A stretch of 64,000 nucleotides of DNA from Chlorops oryzae (lineage: Eukaryota > Arthropoda > Insecta > Diptera > Chloropidae). The stretch lies in contig CM035808.1 of the NCBI GenBank assembly GCA_020466095.1, forward strand, positions 96,368,922 to 96,432,921. The letters run 5' to 3'. A program made the position numbers and the translations under genes. Shown one piece after another: positions 20,524-32,412 of this stretch. The notes below the pieces were generated by a model. It was not told the origin of the DNA. It saw only the letters and a list, made by a program, of their open reading frames with translations, and made no database searches. Position 1 is the first letter of the stretch. Each line of letters begins with the position of its first letter.

Positions 20524-21901
20524 GACCAATAAGCTCACATAAAGTCGTACATCAACATAAATTGGTTATTGGTGATAACAAAAATCTACAAAAAATAGTT
20601 TTAAAATAATTTTTTCCATTCAATTAAAATCAATATTTCCTATTTTGATTTTTGAATGCATATTTATCAGTTGAGCCGACTTTTCTACTAATTTCGGTTG
20701 AGTTCTTATTTCAAATTCGGCACAAAATCCGGTACAAATTGGCAAAATCTTTAAATTATCTTGCCTCAAAATTCGGTACAATACCGGAAAAATTAGTTGG
20801 TCACGTAAGGTATGAACTTTGTACTTTTCATTCGATTGAATCCTTCGGAGCATATCAGGCTGATCTTTTAGCCAACGGAAAAATTCCGCTTTTGGGTATG
20901 AGATTCAGCGTTAAGTTGGTCTTTTGTTAAAAATTGACAGTTGTCATGAGTTGAAAATTGTTAAAGCGCTTATTAGAATGAATACATGATGAATTGTATA
21001 TTTGACAGGATTTTCATAGCTAAATATAGGTTTGAATTTCTGGCAAAATTTCTCTTCTATAAATAGGATAATCTTGCGAAATACAGGACAAATAGGAGCA
21101 TTATGTATAAGTTTAATAATGGGCACGAAAGAAGTTTGGGAGATAGAGCAATTCATACACACACGCGTGTATGGATACATTTTAAGCTTTAATTCGAAAA
21201 AAATTTAAAAAAGTTAGAAAGGGATAAATTGTTTTAACTAAGCTTTAAAGTTTTTACCTCCGATTTTACACAGAAAAAAATTTTTTATTTTTCTTATAAT
21301 ATCAAAAATTTCAATAAATTTCCTTTACATGCCATTACTTTTTGTTTTTGCACAAAAAATTTTTTAGTCGATAATTTGCATGCAAAAAAACCTTACCTTA
21401 ATTTTTGTCGATCTTTATAAATCTATTTCTCGAAAGCTAAGAGCAATACGACAAAATTCTTTATCCCTTAATTGAGCCGAATATGAACAATTTTCAAAAC
21501 ATCAACTTTTTTTCGTTGTGCATTTCACGTGGAATGCCCCATATGGAATTGTCCACAAGTCCATACAGGTTTAAGTCCAAATGTTGCTTCTTTTGTTTGA
21601 TGACATTCGAAAGTTAAAGTTTTAAAGCTGGAAAACTTTAAAGTATTAGTTTTGTTTGCTTCTTCATGAAAACTGTATTTCATTGACAGAGACAAAAATT
21701 TAGGCACTAATAAGAATTTTGACCCATATGCTTCTCCGTAGATCTTGATGGAGCACCTTGACATGGTAGAGACGTGGGTTAGCCATTTACTTACATGTGC
21801 ACCAGTTACCCTTCAACCTTTAAAGAGAGTTCAATTAAGTTTTTATTTTTCGTACGCACTCATGTATTACATTTAAAAAATTTTCTATCGATCTTTTTTA
21901 G
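20524..21901. other. Distal intron, no gene seen
   Basis: AT-rich sequence with short random open frames. The last 50 bases hold the pyrimidine-rich tract and AG acceptor (21900-21901) for the next neuroligin exon. No repeat or inverted-end structure was recognised with confidence. Confidence 0.4.
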
Positions 21902-22017
21902 AAATCCAAAAGCGCCTTGGAGGGGTACGTTTCTGAATTTACATGCAACAGAATGGGAACGTTACGATCTGGACTGGCCTGAGTTCAATAAACGTAATCA
22001 AGCTTTTTTGAACATAG
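21902..22017 (+). CDS. Nlg: Neuroligin exon
   Basis: A 116-nt exon encoding NPKAPWRGTFLNLHATEWER and YDLDWPEFNKRNQAFLNIG, the end of the esterase-like domain. The upstream codon is completed by its first base, and its last base G joins GT of the next exon to give IGIPP. The donor GTATAT at 22018 is weak but usable. The next intron is only 67 bp (22018-22084), typical of flies. Confidence 0.85.
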
Positions 22018-22084
22018 GTATATAAAACTTAGTTACATTTTCTTGAATATATATTAAGTATTTTTTTCTTAAAATTTATTAAAG

Positions 22085-24894
22085 GTATTCCCCCATCTAT
22101 CGGCTATAAATATCGCCAAATTTACATGAATTTTTGGAATAAGGAGCTACCTGATGAACTGAATCAAATAGCCGACATACAACAACAGCCATTTATATAC
22201 GGAAAATATATCCCAGTTTCCAGCACAACTCACTCAGTCCAAAATTATCCGACTCGTCGCCCTACTGACGAAGTTATCACTGGCCATTTAAACAAATACG
22301 GCAATCGTGACTACGGTTCAGAGGATCCAGTTCGTACATTGAAACTTTTAATGCAAGAAACCGGGCGCGCAGTGCCAATGAGCAGTGACGTCGAGGTTGA
22401 GAACGTGTACAATGTACCACCAACGCTAAGAAAAGGAAAACAAAGCGACAAAAACGTCTTCGGTGTGCAAACTGTTTCAAATATAATGAACACTTACGGT
22501 TCGGATGGAAAAAAAGAAACTAATAGTCATGGAGTTGAAAATACTGTATCACGTAATAATGCAAATGAGATTAATTCAGTTGAAGGCAGTGCAATATCTA
22601 AAATGTCTACTGTAACAGAAAGCAGTACAGAAGAAGTGGCTAAATCAGAATCAACATTGAAGTTGCTTGTCGGACTTATTGTGGTTTTTATAACATTGAA
22701 TGTCATCATTTATTCGACATTTCTCCTGCAAAAACGAAGAAAGAAGCAAGCAAGAACACTGGGAATACAAAGAAACTTAAAAGGCATTTTAAGCTATGAT
22801 GGCACTACTGATGATGAGCTCAAACGATCAAAACAACACACGCAAAATGACGGCGATGAAAGTTTTATTTTAGATGTTGTACGCAAATCTAATACCTACG
22901 AGCCAGTTCGTACGATGGAACGCTCACCGATAAACGGATATAAAATATCGCGCGAACTTAGCTCATCTACGGTCGACACGCATACAAAAGTTTCGGAATG
23001 GATATGTGCTGCTTCGCGTGGAGGTGGTGGTATGGGAGGAACTTTAATGCGCTTTCCCAGGGAGTCAAAGAAGTCAGAGTCGTCCGAGTTTTCAACCTTA
23101 CGTGGAAATAGCGCGGATGGTTTAGTGAGTGCTTTAAGCTTTTCAATGTCACCGAAACAAGTTAGCGTTGCTATTGACGCAACTCCACAAGCCCGCAGCA
23201 ACAGTGTCCTATGCCAAGAACCTATTGAGCTTACGAAGTTAAAAGCCGAAGGTGGAAAGATTATAATATGCGAAGACATAGAAGTATCTGACCATGAATT
23301 GCTTACTCCACAGCTATCCTTAGATGCTGCGGACTGTATGCTCATGGCTAACAATGCTATGATTGATATCACACTCTCTCGGCATCCTTATCAGTTTCAT
23401 CAATATTCCAATTCAGATCCCATAGACATATACTATAGCAATCTTTCTTTCGACGAAGAAAAGATAACCAGTTTTATGGATGACGTGGACAAGTTTTCAG
23501 ATATCAACGTGACTTGTCTAAATGAGACCACCCAAAAGCCTTTTGACCCTCTAACACCGGAACAGCAGCTTCTTGCTATTAAACGTCGTAACTACCCAAA
23601 AGTCTTACCTACCAAAAGAAAGGATGGAGATTTCCGAGAAACGGATTCTCCACCAATGACATTGGACTTGAGCAATTCTTTATACAAACGTAACTCCTTG
23701 CCCCCAAACAGCTTACTGCCAATGCTTGGAAACAAACAAATTCCACCTCCTGTTCCACCACCGCGAACAATATCGACCCTCGGCCGGAAGCCCATGAAAG
23801 AACAACGCCGAAAGAGCCAAGATATAACGACATCGCCTCTAAGCCTTGCCCGAATATCTGCCTTTGAAGAGAACGAAACGGAGCCGCAAATTGCTGAAAA
23901 CACGCTTATTGTTGGACCGATAGTTCCAAAGTGCAAAACTCCGTCTAACAATGAAATCAAAGAGATCAAAGATATTTTTCTTACTCAAAATAAAATTTCA
24001 GCAACTAAAGACAGCGAAGAAAAAACACACGTCGGTACTGATTTGTTTCACGCATTTGCACATCACATCGGAGATGATATCCATACAACCGAAAAGATAT
24101 ATTCAATAGAAGCGGCATTAGAAACGCCAATCACGCCAACATCTCGCAGCAGTTTCACTATAGTGAATTCAGCAGTTACAACTCCATCAACTATTCCAGC
24201 AAAATCACTTTTATATTTTACACCGACCGTCGAAGACATGATAGGAACGGGAGACAACTATCTACATACCGTAAAACGAAATTCAAATGAAATCTCAGAT
24301 TGTAGTAATGAGGGAGCTACTTGCCAGGCTGGCAGACAAGAACTAAAAAAATGTAAGGCAACAAAACCGACTATACCCTTACGGGGTGTTAAGCATGAGG
24401 GAGAGAAGATGCAAAATGCGCATTGTAATACAAACTGCAATAAAATACAACCATTTGAGGAGCCAGAAAATATGACTCAACATAAAAAATCGCAGCTTAA
24501 CTTACCGTCTGAAATTGACATTTCTATAGAAACAAAACCAACAAGTGCACTATTATCGAACAAGAACTTAAATATTCAGCATGGAAATATAAAAAATCGC
24601 TTAACCCAGTCAGTATTATCATCAGACGAAACACAAATAGCAACGACTCCAATAAAACGTTTGACAACTCACCGACCTCCGGCCAAGTCCGCCAATATTA
24701 GTCAACAATCTTCGCAACAGTTGAACATATCCCATCTACAGCAGGACCATAATTCAACTGCCGGCGCATCTACAAAAAGCATAGTTTCTTCAAATGATTC
24801 TGCTTCGCAAAGATCCACAACACTATGTTCAGATTCGAATTCATCTTCATCCTCGTCAACGAATACAGTGCGCACTGATCTGAAAAAGAAGTAA
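22085..24894 (+). CDS. Nlg: Neuroligin terminal exon: stalk, transmembrane helix, cytoplasmic tail
   Basis: The exon starts after TTAAAG (22084) and runs open for 2810 nt to TAA at 24892-24894. It encodes the last extracellular residues (IGYKYRQIYMNFWNKELPDE), a Ser/Thr-rich stalk, one hydrophobic helix (LLVGLIVVFITLNVIIYSTF, about 22660-22725) and then basic QKRRKKQ. The cytoplasmic tail is about 720 residues. A polyproline SH3-type site (IPPPVPPPRT, about 23740-23770) lies in it, and the end is a Ser-rich stretch closing DLKKK. The layout fits a type I postsynaptic neuroligin. The tail is far longer than in vertebrates, as known for insect neuroligins. No vertebrate-type terminal PDZ ligand is evident. 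The paralogue is undetermined. Confidence 0.9.
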
Positions 24895-25790
24895 TCAAGA
24901 ATCATGAATGCCTTTCAGTAGCCAACTTATCCCACAGATTTGGGCCAATAACAACTCATTCATGGGCAAAAAAAAAATTACGCTTTCAATGGGGTTGCTT
25001 AAATCATTAACCAAAAATCTAAATAGTCTCCAGGTAGTGTACATAACTATAAGGAAAAACATTCCAGTTCAGTTCGTTATTAAATGTACAAAAGCGTTTG
25101 CTAACTAAAACATTTTCGAAGTAATTTTCGATTTTCTAGGTTTGAAAAGATGTGAATCAATGGTTAAACTATGAAGTTTGGAATTTTAAATGAGCAATAT
25201 CACTGGATCTGGCCAAAACCACACAAAAAAATTTAAATAAGAGATAAATATTTATGTCAATATTGTGCTATCACTACGAGTTTTTTTAAACATTTTTTAA
25301 AAGATATTATTAAACTGGAAACTACGTGTGTGAAGTTAGCCCTCAACTGTACAGCTGTTGTGTAAAATGCGTCTTAAATATGCGCTATCAACTGCACTTT
25401 CAGAACATACAGTGATTTCTGGTTATATGCGTCACAGAATGTACGTAATGATGCGGATATAAGCAGAGAAATCATTTATCCATAATCTCGCCTATTTGCG
25501 ACAAATACGTGTATAAAAAAAACTCGTCTAAATGACCAAGCGACGCACAGTGGGCCACCCAGAACAAGTTAGCCGAAAAAAATATTTTTGCAGTTAAAAT
25601 ATATGGAGTTGGGGGGAAATAAGACCACAAATGATTTTGACATGACTAGGGACTCATTAGACATCTTTGATAGCTTTACAACCTGTTTAAAAGGTCCATG
25701 AAGCAAAACTTGCTTCTTTAAAATCACAGACTTTTACATTTTATTTTTCATTGCACAATTTTAACAAAAAATTCAACGTTTTTGAATATA
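24895..25790 (+). other. Probable neuroligin 3'UTR and intergenic DNA
   Basis: No coding feature. The stretch after the stop is likely 3' untranslated sequence, but no canonical AATAAA near a cleavage-like site could be chosen with confidence. Confidence 0.4.
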
Positions 25791-26019
25791 CAGGGTGCTC
25801 CGTTTGTGATGGTCAACCGGTCGGGAGCTGATAGAGGGGGTCAGAACTAACAAAAAATCAAATGGCAGCGGGGTCCAAAATGCACCCCTGAGGAGTTATA
25901 AGGGAAAGAAAGAAATTTTCAGTTGTTTCAGAAAAAAAATTAGCACGCCTCAACGTTTGTTAGTTCTGACGCCCTCTATCAGCTCCCGACCGGTCGACCA
26001 TCACAAACGGAACACCCTG
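25791..26019. mobile_element. MITE with CAGGGTGCTCCG ends
   Basis: CAGGGTGCTCCGTTTGTGAT is mirrored at the right end (to 26019). The inverted arms are about 54 bp, including GGTCGGGAGCTGATAG. TATA flanks both ends as a likely target duplication. The 229-bp element has no coding sequence. It shares the CAGGGTG terminus with the element at 17605, though the inner arms differ. Confidence 0.85.
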
Positions 26020-27305
26020 TATACAATGTGTTTGTATTTTAAAATTTTATTAATCGGATTCCGATTCGCTATAAATGTCTTCTGCTTAATCTTCGCAAAC
26101 GTTTGAAAACTTAGAAGGTGAATTGCTAGCAAGCTAGGCTCAATTAAAAAGCGAATGACTTCCGGTGGGAGCGATGTAAAATTGTGAACAGGTTTTTCCC
26201 GATAAGAATTTATTAATGGATCTGATGTTATTAGAAGCATGTTAAGCAAATCTCTATTGGTTTTGGTTTTCGAAGATTTACGTGTATTCGCTAATCTGTA
26301 TTGTCTGCAATGCTCGTTGCGAGCTTCCTGAGCTTCTTCAGATAGCTGACCGATGGGTATAATGCAATGTCTTTTTACTTCAACCGCATGACCAGTTGTA
26401 AAACTTCAAGTATATTTCTGCGGTTTTTTTTGACGAATTTTTAAAAAGCATCCAGGTCAGTCTCAAATCCAGATGGCAGGACACTTAAAGTTATCCAAAA
26501 GTTTTTAATGACTTCTCCGTCCATCCCAGTTATTTCAGCACTTTTTGAAAAACCCATAATGAATCTCCTAGCAGTTTTCCCATTTGTTCTGCCATATCCA
26601 GGCTTCACGCCACCAACATTTAGGCACACCTCATCCTTAAAACTCTGTGTGGATTTATGGCTAGTCAAATAGTTCGCAATTTTTCCATCGATCATTGTTA
26701 AACCGAACTCAAATTTGACAGTTATCTTTTTGGAGCCCATAAAACATTCCAGATTCTGCAAATTTCCAAAGTGATCGCGTATGCCATTAAACTCATGGAC
26801 GGAAAATTCTTCTGTTTCTTTTGCAAATATGAATTTAATGGGTCGGCGAAGGCGGGTAGACGAGGGGCTAGAATTTTGCCACAGCAGAATGGTTGGAGTA
26901 TCTGTTGCTCGCAACGGTATACGAACAAAGGACAGGATAAATAAAGAAGAATCAGAGCAACCTTCTTCCTTGTGCTTTTTTTTTTTAAACTGCATTGGTA
27001 AGAACTCCCATCTCCTCCCCATTTACATATTAGTGCATATGAGTTGATCTTTGAACTTGTTAAAACTGGCTCTTGCCCAAGTAGCAAAATAGGTCGAAAA
27101 TTGGTAAATTCTTACCTATTTTAGGTCCCAATATTTTCTAGACCTAACCTAAATAGGCCAAAATTACGTCCGTGCGACGTCGCTGCGACGTAAGTGGGGA
27201 ATAGAATGGAAGTCGCTTAGCGGTAATAAAAGGGAACAATAGGGCATTGCGACTTCAAAGTCACGGTGAAGGGAGGTCCGTTTTACCATATATTAAAATA
27301 TTAAA

Positions 27306-28117
27306 CAAGTAAGAAAGCTAAAGTCGGTCAAGCCCGGCTTTGAAATACCCAGCGTCCCGACATTACGAGTGCACTATGTTTTTCTTCTCTATTTGTGGGC
27401 GTGGCAGTGGGCGGGCCACATAAAATTTTTACCTACAACTTTCATTCGCCTTGGTGAACCTATGTTGCGAATCCGAAGCTTCTACGCCTTTTACTTCAGA
27501 AGTTACGAAAAATCTCCATTTGTGGGCGTGGAAGTGGGCGGGCCGTATAAATTTTTTTCCTTTACCTTTCATTCGCCTTGGTCAACCTATGTTGCGAATT
27601 TGAACCTCTACGCCTTTTACTTCACAAGTTACGATAAGCCCTTATTTTTGGGCTTATTTGTGGGCGTGGCTCGAGGAGGGCGGCGTCCATTTTTTGCCAG
27701 GATATGTCCCTTTTCGAAGTTTACCAGTACACCAAATATCAATGGAATGTGTTGAGTGGTTCGCAAGTTACAAGCATTTTACTGAAAACACATTATATTC
27801 ATTTGTGGGCGTGGCAGTGGGCGGATGTCTCCCATTTTTACTTAGGATCATACTCGGATCCCAAAATACCTGTGTGCGAAATTTCGACTTGATTGGTCCA
27901 GCCGTTTCGGAGGAGATCCGACCACGGACGGACGGACAGACGGACGGACGGACGGACGGACGGACAGACGGACAGACGGACAGACGGACATGTCTAAATC
28001 GATTCAGTTTTTGATCCTGATCATTTCTATATATATATGTCTATATCTCCGGAGCTTAGTTCTCCCTGTTACAAGATTCGCACAAAACTAATATACCCCG
28101 CTTACGCTGGGTATAAA
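27306..28117. mobile_element. Repeat element with GTCY microsatellite, second copy
   Basis: Reverse-orientation relative of 19705-20245, ending GCTGGGTATAAAAAT. It contains GGAC/AGAC tetranucleotide repeats (27924-27990) and two to three direct repeats of about 130 bp starting TTTGTGGGCGTGG (27392, 27519, 27656). No coding potential; the ORFs inside reflect the repeats. Confidence 0.65.
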
Positions 28118-28951
28118 AATATAGAGGTCTAAATGACCAATTCGCGACCTAAATGGACTTATGAGTAAAATGAAGTTAGAGAGAGAAAAAGTGAATGAAA
28201 AGTGAAAAGAGAGTGAGCGATATATGTATCGATTGAAATCGAAATAACTATTTCGTCCTCATTCCCATGAACTTGTCTTGGAATGAATAAAGCATTTTTA
28301 ATGAAATGTCTTCTATTAAATAAAATGCAAATAAATAAAAGACTTTATGCAAACACATTACACGATTGCAAAGAGCGAAACACATATGCCAACTTAAATT
28401 TATGATTAAATCGTTCCTTATACCTCTTTTTTTTTCATGGGCCTTTCCAAATAAGAAAGATAAAATAAAATTTTATTAAATAAAAATATTTTTCCATACA
28501 AAAAGCTAGCTCTAAAGCAGCTGTTATACGAACAAAGATGGAGAAGCGTAAGTCCAAATTACTTATTTTTCTGACCAAATAAGTAACATCGACTTTGATA
28601 TTGCAACCTATAAGTCGAAATTCCCAAATTCGGTATTTGCGACTTTAAAGTCACAAAAATTTCTAACCTTAAGTGCCCTAGTGGCGCTTTTCGACTTGAA
28701 ATAGCCCTATTATGGCAATTTTTACCTATTTAAGAAAACTTTTCGACCTATTAGGCCATTTTGACGTAAAACCGACCTGAAAGTAAATATTTCGACTTGA
28801 TATTTCACACACACACTTACATTGGTCATTTCACGCCATGCTGTGATAGCGCAATGTGAAACCTTTGTTTTGCTAGATGCTGACGTCACATATGATTTAT
28901 TTCATAGAGGGCTAGAGTGGAATTATTTTTTGCGATCTATTACACAGGCCT

Positions 28952-29005
28952 GTGTGATTCTTTTGGTTTTAGCTGACAGTGTGATTCTTTTGGTTTTAGC
29001 TGAAA
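28952..29005. repeat. 27-bp tandem duplication
   Basis: GTGTGATTCTTTTGGTTTTA plus AGCTGA-type end occurs twice back to back with one or two changes. Confidence 0.85.
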
Positions 29006-29049
29006 ATTTGCTAAGTTAAGAACACAAAACCGGAGAAAATTTTCAAAAA

Positions 29050-30330
29050 TGTTCTACCACTATTTAAAGAGCTTTGTTTGAAGAAATGATTGGTAAAAAA
29101 AAAACTTCGATGGTGGTTTCCTCGAAACTCTGACGTGCTGGAATTTTTTGACGATTTTTCAGTTCTTCAACACACAAAAATCTAACAAAAACACGGCTTC
29201 AACTCAAAAAGGGGAATTTTTTTTGATTTCGCAGGCCTGTGTTATTTCTATGTCGTTTAATTTGTTTTATTTTTCTAGAAACAAAATTAATTTCAATGAA
29301 AGGTCTATCCAATCCATGTATGTTTCTTGAGCCCGCAAAGTGAAATATCCATACGAAGTTTGGACTATAGCACCAAATCCTGGCGCCAGCTAACAACACG
29401 AGGCAAAAATTGCAAAAAATTTTTTTTTTTGGGAAGCCCACCCATGAATATAATTACCCAACGGGAAAAGGTAAGCAAAGTAAGTAAAACATTCAACATA
29501 ACTATCCATTACGTTAGCAATGAATATTGTACAGCGATGGCCTAGGAAAATCGTGCATTACCATTGTAATTAGAACTGTAAGCACATGTCAATTTAGTTG
29601 TTGTTGGTAGAAAATATAACAAAAACCTTCTACTCCTTAAAATTCCAATAACCTGGTAATACATAGTTCCACTTCTTTGAATTTATAAATCAATCATAAA
29701 ATTACAAAGTTCCCGTTGGGTATTCCGACGCAACTGAAAACCATTATTTGTAAGCTACAATTTCATATAATAAATCGCGAGAGTGACGTCATCCCTCAAT
29801 GAAAAATGATAATACACACGTGTTTGCGCAAGCTTAGATATTCCTCGATATGCTTTGTCATTGTGCGTATTTCTGACATTCAGTATTGCCAGGTTTATTT
29901 TTCGAACAATCTGATATCTGACCTAAGAAAAATATCGTCACTAAAGATAATTTATTTTTAAATTCAATTATAATATAATATTTTTCAAAACAAAAATATT
30001 TTTTGAAGATAAAAATACTTATTTTAGCGGGGTATACATTTAGAAGGAATTTTATACTGCTTTGTAAATTGACTTATAGTTTTTCCGGCAAATAAATTAA
30101 GTACTCACTGGAAACAAATTTTTTCTTTTATGATAACTTTTTATCACTCGCCATTTCGAGTCGGCGAAAAAACTTCGAACTCGGTATTCCCTAATATGTA
30201 TATCTTAATTGTTTTTGCATCGAAGGAAAGTCAAAGCATTAATGTCAAAGGGTATTGCTGGAGGGCTTAAGATTCGGATTTTCCCAACTCGAAGGGACTT
30301 TTTTCTGAAAAGGATTTCTAAGGAGACTCG
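29050..30330. repeat. Dispersed repeat, copy 2 (related to 15590-16330)
   Basis: Ordered blocks such as CCTCGAAACTCTGACGTGC (29123), CAACTCAAAAAGGGGAA (29199), TTGCATCGAAGGAAAGTCA (30213) and AAGGGACTTTTTTCTG (30291) correspond to blocks at 15.65-16.25 kb. The spacing differs, so one copy carries insertions or deletions. Confidence 0.5.
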
Positions 30331-31431
30331 AAATTTCAACCAAAATAGGTCGATGCGACTTACGGCTGGTCGAAGCGCCCAATTTTGCTACTTGGGTGAG
30401 CTTTTAGTAGCCTATTTGTCGTCAGATTCGCCGACATAAATGGAGCTTTCTGTTGGAAAACATGCCTGTTTAGCTTTTTTCAAAGCATGCTTAGGAGGAT
30501 ACAAAGATTGGCCAACAGCGAGCGCTTGCTTGCGTAAAATCAAAAAGCTGTTTCGAGTAAGTTTTGCATCGACATAAATTGCAACAGCCTCGTCACCAGT
30601 GTACATGCGTTGCAAATTCTTCCTTTCAATTGTTTTGAGCTTTAATGCATTTTCAGGAGATTCGGAATCGATTTGCATTATGTTTGCCGCTGCGCGGTAT
30701 CCACTCGCACGCTTTGACATTTCAGCTGCGTAACATTATGCAGAATCAGAACGTGACTCTAGCAAATCGTGCTCTTTATATTGCTTTGTTCTTTCATCAC
30801 ACATATCAAATCTTTTAGTGGGTCTTCCACGTTTGGACCTTGATGGTTTTTCATCTACTAAAACAACATAAGAGCTGCTAGCAGAAGGAATTTCCACAAT
30901 AAAATCCTTTTTGAGCCATGATTCGCTGTTTTTGAAAAATCTCAGTAAATAACTTGTGCCATCCAGAAATCCTAAATATAATTTATTTGCAACTTCTTAG
31001 CTCTCGTTACGAGTGCCGGCTGCAATCCACATTTTTTCAATTTTTGAGCAAACTGCAGAAATTCTGCATTCGACTTTTCTCTGTTCTTCATAGTCCAAAA
31101 CATCAACTTTATCAAATATTTTCGAACATATTTGTCGATACCGTTCAATTTCGGAAGCTGCTAACCACGTATCAAAAATCTCTTAGTTAGAAAACATTAC
31201 TTTACTTTCCTCCATTTAAGAATTCTGCAAACTTTCAGCAATTTGTGGAAATCAGTAATGCCTACACGATTGTTTATAGAGTGTGCTCAGTGTGTTTTTC
31301 TTTGTAAGTTTTTTGGAAACGGAAGATCTTTTTCAATTTAACTCACAATTTCCTACATCGATTAAAGTTGTTCAAATACCCAGTAAGTAAAGCCAAACAA
31401 TAATTATTGTTATAAATATTATATATATTAT

Positions 31432-31690
31432 CATGGGCGTATTTACAGTAGGGCAGGGAGGGGCAGCTGCCCCCCTCTAAATATTTTCTGCTCAGTATAC
31501 ACCGCAGAAGAGATTTTAAGGTGTATCAAGAAATGGAACAAAGCCTGAACCATCATTTTTCATAAAATAAAAGGAAACCTATACTAACATGTGAAAACAC
31601 CTATGAACAGACGCCAAAGTGCTAACATACATATAGAACAAACTATTTGTGTCTTGCCCCTCCCTGAATGAGATTCTGAATACGCCCATG
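31432..31690. mobile_element. MITE with CATGGGCGTATT ends
   Basis: CATGGGCGTATTTACAG at the left and GAATACGCCCATG at the right are inverted. The G/C-run GGGAGGGGCAG near the left end mirrors CCCCTCCCTG near the right. Length 259 bp, non-coding, flanked by TATAT-rich sequence. Confidence 0.78.
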
Positions 31691-32007
31691 TATATTATAA
31701 AATAAATATTTAAGATTATAGTTTTAATATATCTATGGGGACCTAAATGTCCAATAATACAGAACTGAGTGGGAGAACTAGTTATTTAGCCATTTTAAGC
31801 CATTTTTGACAAATAATTCTACGGATTTCTATTGCTTACAGTTAGTAGCACTGCTTTCACTTATTTTCTTTACTATTTTTTGTAGTCTCCTTTACGTTTA
31901 TTTATGTTAGATTCAGAAATATATTGTTTTTATTTCTTAATGAATTTTTTCTCCCATATGAAAAATTTATTTGAGCATAAGGTTTCAATTCGAAATATTA
32001 GTGGTAC

Positions 32008-32119
32008 TCATGCAGCTTCGCAAATGCCTTCGCAACTTTTCCCATCGTAAATTTTCATATATATTTTGACAGTTGTGTGACAAATTTCTCATTTCCCACA
32101 ATTTGCGAAGCTGCATGAG
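32008..32119. repeat. Inverted repeat (hairpin) at the hAT target
   Basis: CTCATGCAGCTTCGCAAA (32008-32025) is mirrored by TTTGCGAAGCTGCATGAG (32102-32119), a possible small fold-back element. The hAT element inserted within a few bases of its right end. Confidence 0.7.
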
Positions 32120-32412
32120 TCCCACCAGGCCCGTAGCAACCATAGGGGCAAGAGGGGGCTTTGCCCCCCCACGCATTTTTGTTTTTGCCCATGAAAAAAA
32201 TTAAAAAAGGAGAAAAATAAATGACAATCGAAAAATAATGATAATCAATCATATTTAATATAATTGCACTTTGCGATTTTTTAGTTTATTGAATCTTAAA
32301 AGAATGGTTTCCAGGATTTGTTCGTCATTTGTTTTTTCACCCACTATATTTTTTATTTCTTTGTCAATTCGTATCGGAAAAACGGTTTTATCAATTAAAG
32401 TGCTGCTAGATA

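Larger units (their letters stand above)
1883..21901 (+). other. Large neuroligin intron packed with transposable elements
   Basis: The donor GTAAGT at 1883 and the acceptor TTTTTTAG ending at 21901 join two exons whose codon phases and protein sequence fit. The intron is therefore about 20 kb. It contains the Tc3-like, Helitron, BEL/Pao and several non-autonomous elements listed below. None of their reading frames can be neuroligin exons. Confidence 0.75.
27075..30396. mobile_element. 3.3 kb TIR element interrupting the RAG1-like relic
   Basis: CCCAAGTAGCAAAAT at 27075 is mirrored by ATTTTGCTACTTGGG ending at 30396. Subterminal blocks with AGGTCGAAAA and GCGACTT motifs repeat at both sides and again at 28560-28800. 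Another repeat element (27306-28117) is nested within. No transposase was recognised. Removing it brings the two halves of the RAG1-like sequence together. Confidence 0.72.
26001..31215 (-). pseudogene. RAG1/Transib-like transposase relic, split and deleted
   Basis: Minus-strand fragments in order: start region 31215-30730 (CGRPTKRF-like block near 30820 in a shifted frame), SKRASGYRAAANIM (30717-30412), then after a 3.3 kb insertion LICKWGGDGSS (D at 27010-27012), SSPSSTRLRRPIKF and FEFGLTMIDGK (D at 26687-26689). Next come PGYGRTNGKTARRF, the shifted PIGQLSEEAQEARN (about 26318-26355) and LLNMLLITSDPLIN. These blocks parallel the D, D and E positions of the RAG1 catalytic core and an insect and cnidarian family of RAG1-like proteins. 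Family assignment is from memory. The usual CxxC block between MIDGK and PGYG appears deleted. Many stops and frameshifts make it non-functional. Confidence 0.6.

Noticed and set aside
21265..21530. Third copy of the ACACACAGAAAAA element
   Set aside because: Only one poor end (ACACAGAAAAAAA near 21268) is present; no convincing mirrored partner was found.
22277..24905. Minus-strand frames opposite the neuroligin terminal exon
   Set aside because: Shadow frames created by the codon bias of the sense exon.
31260..31300. CACAGTG-like recombination-signal end of the RAG1-like element
   Set aside because: The nearby CAGTGTG does not fit the Transib consensus and has no mirrored partner or 5-bp duplication.
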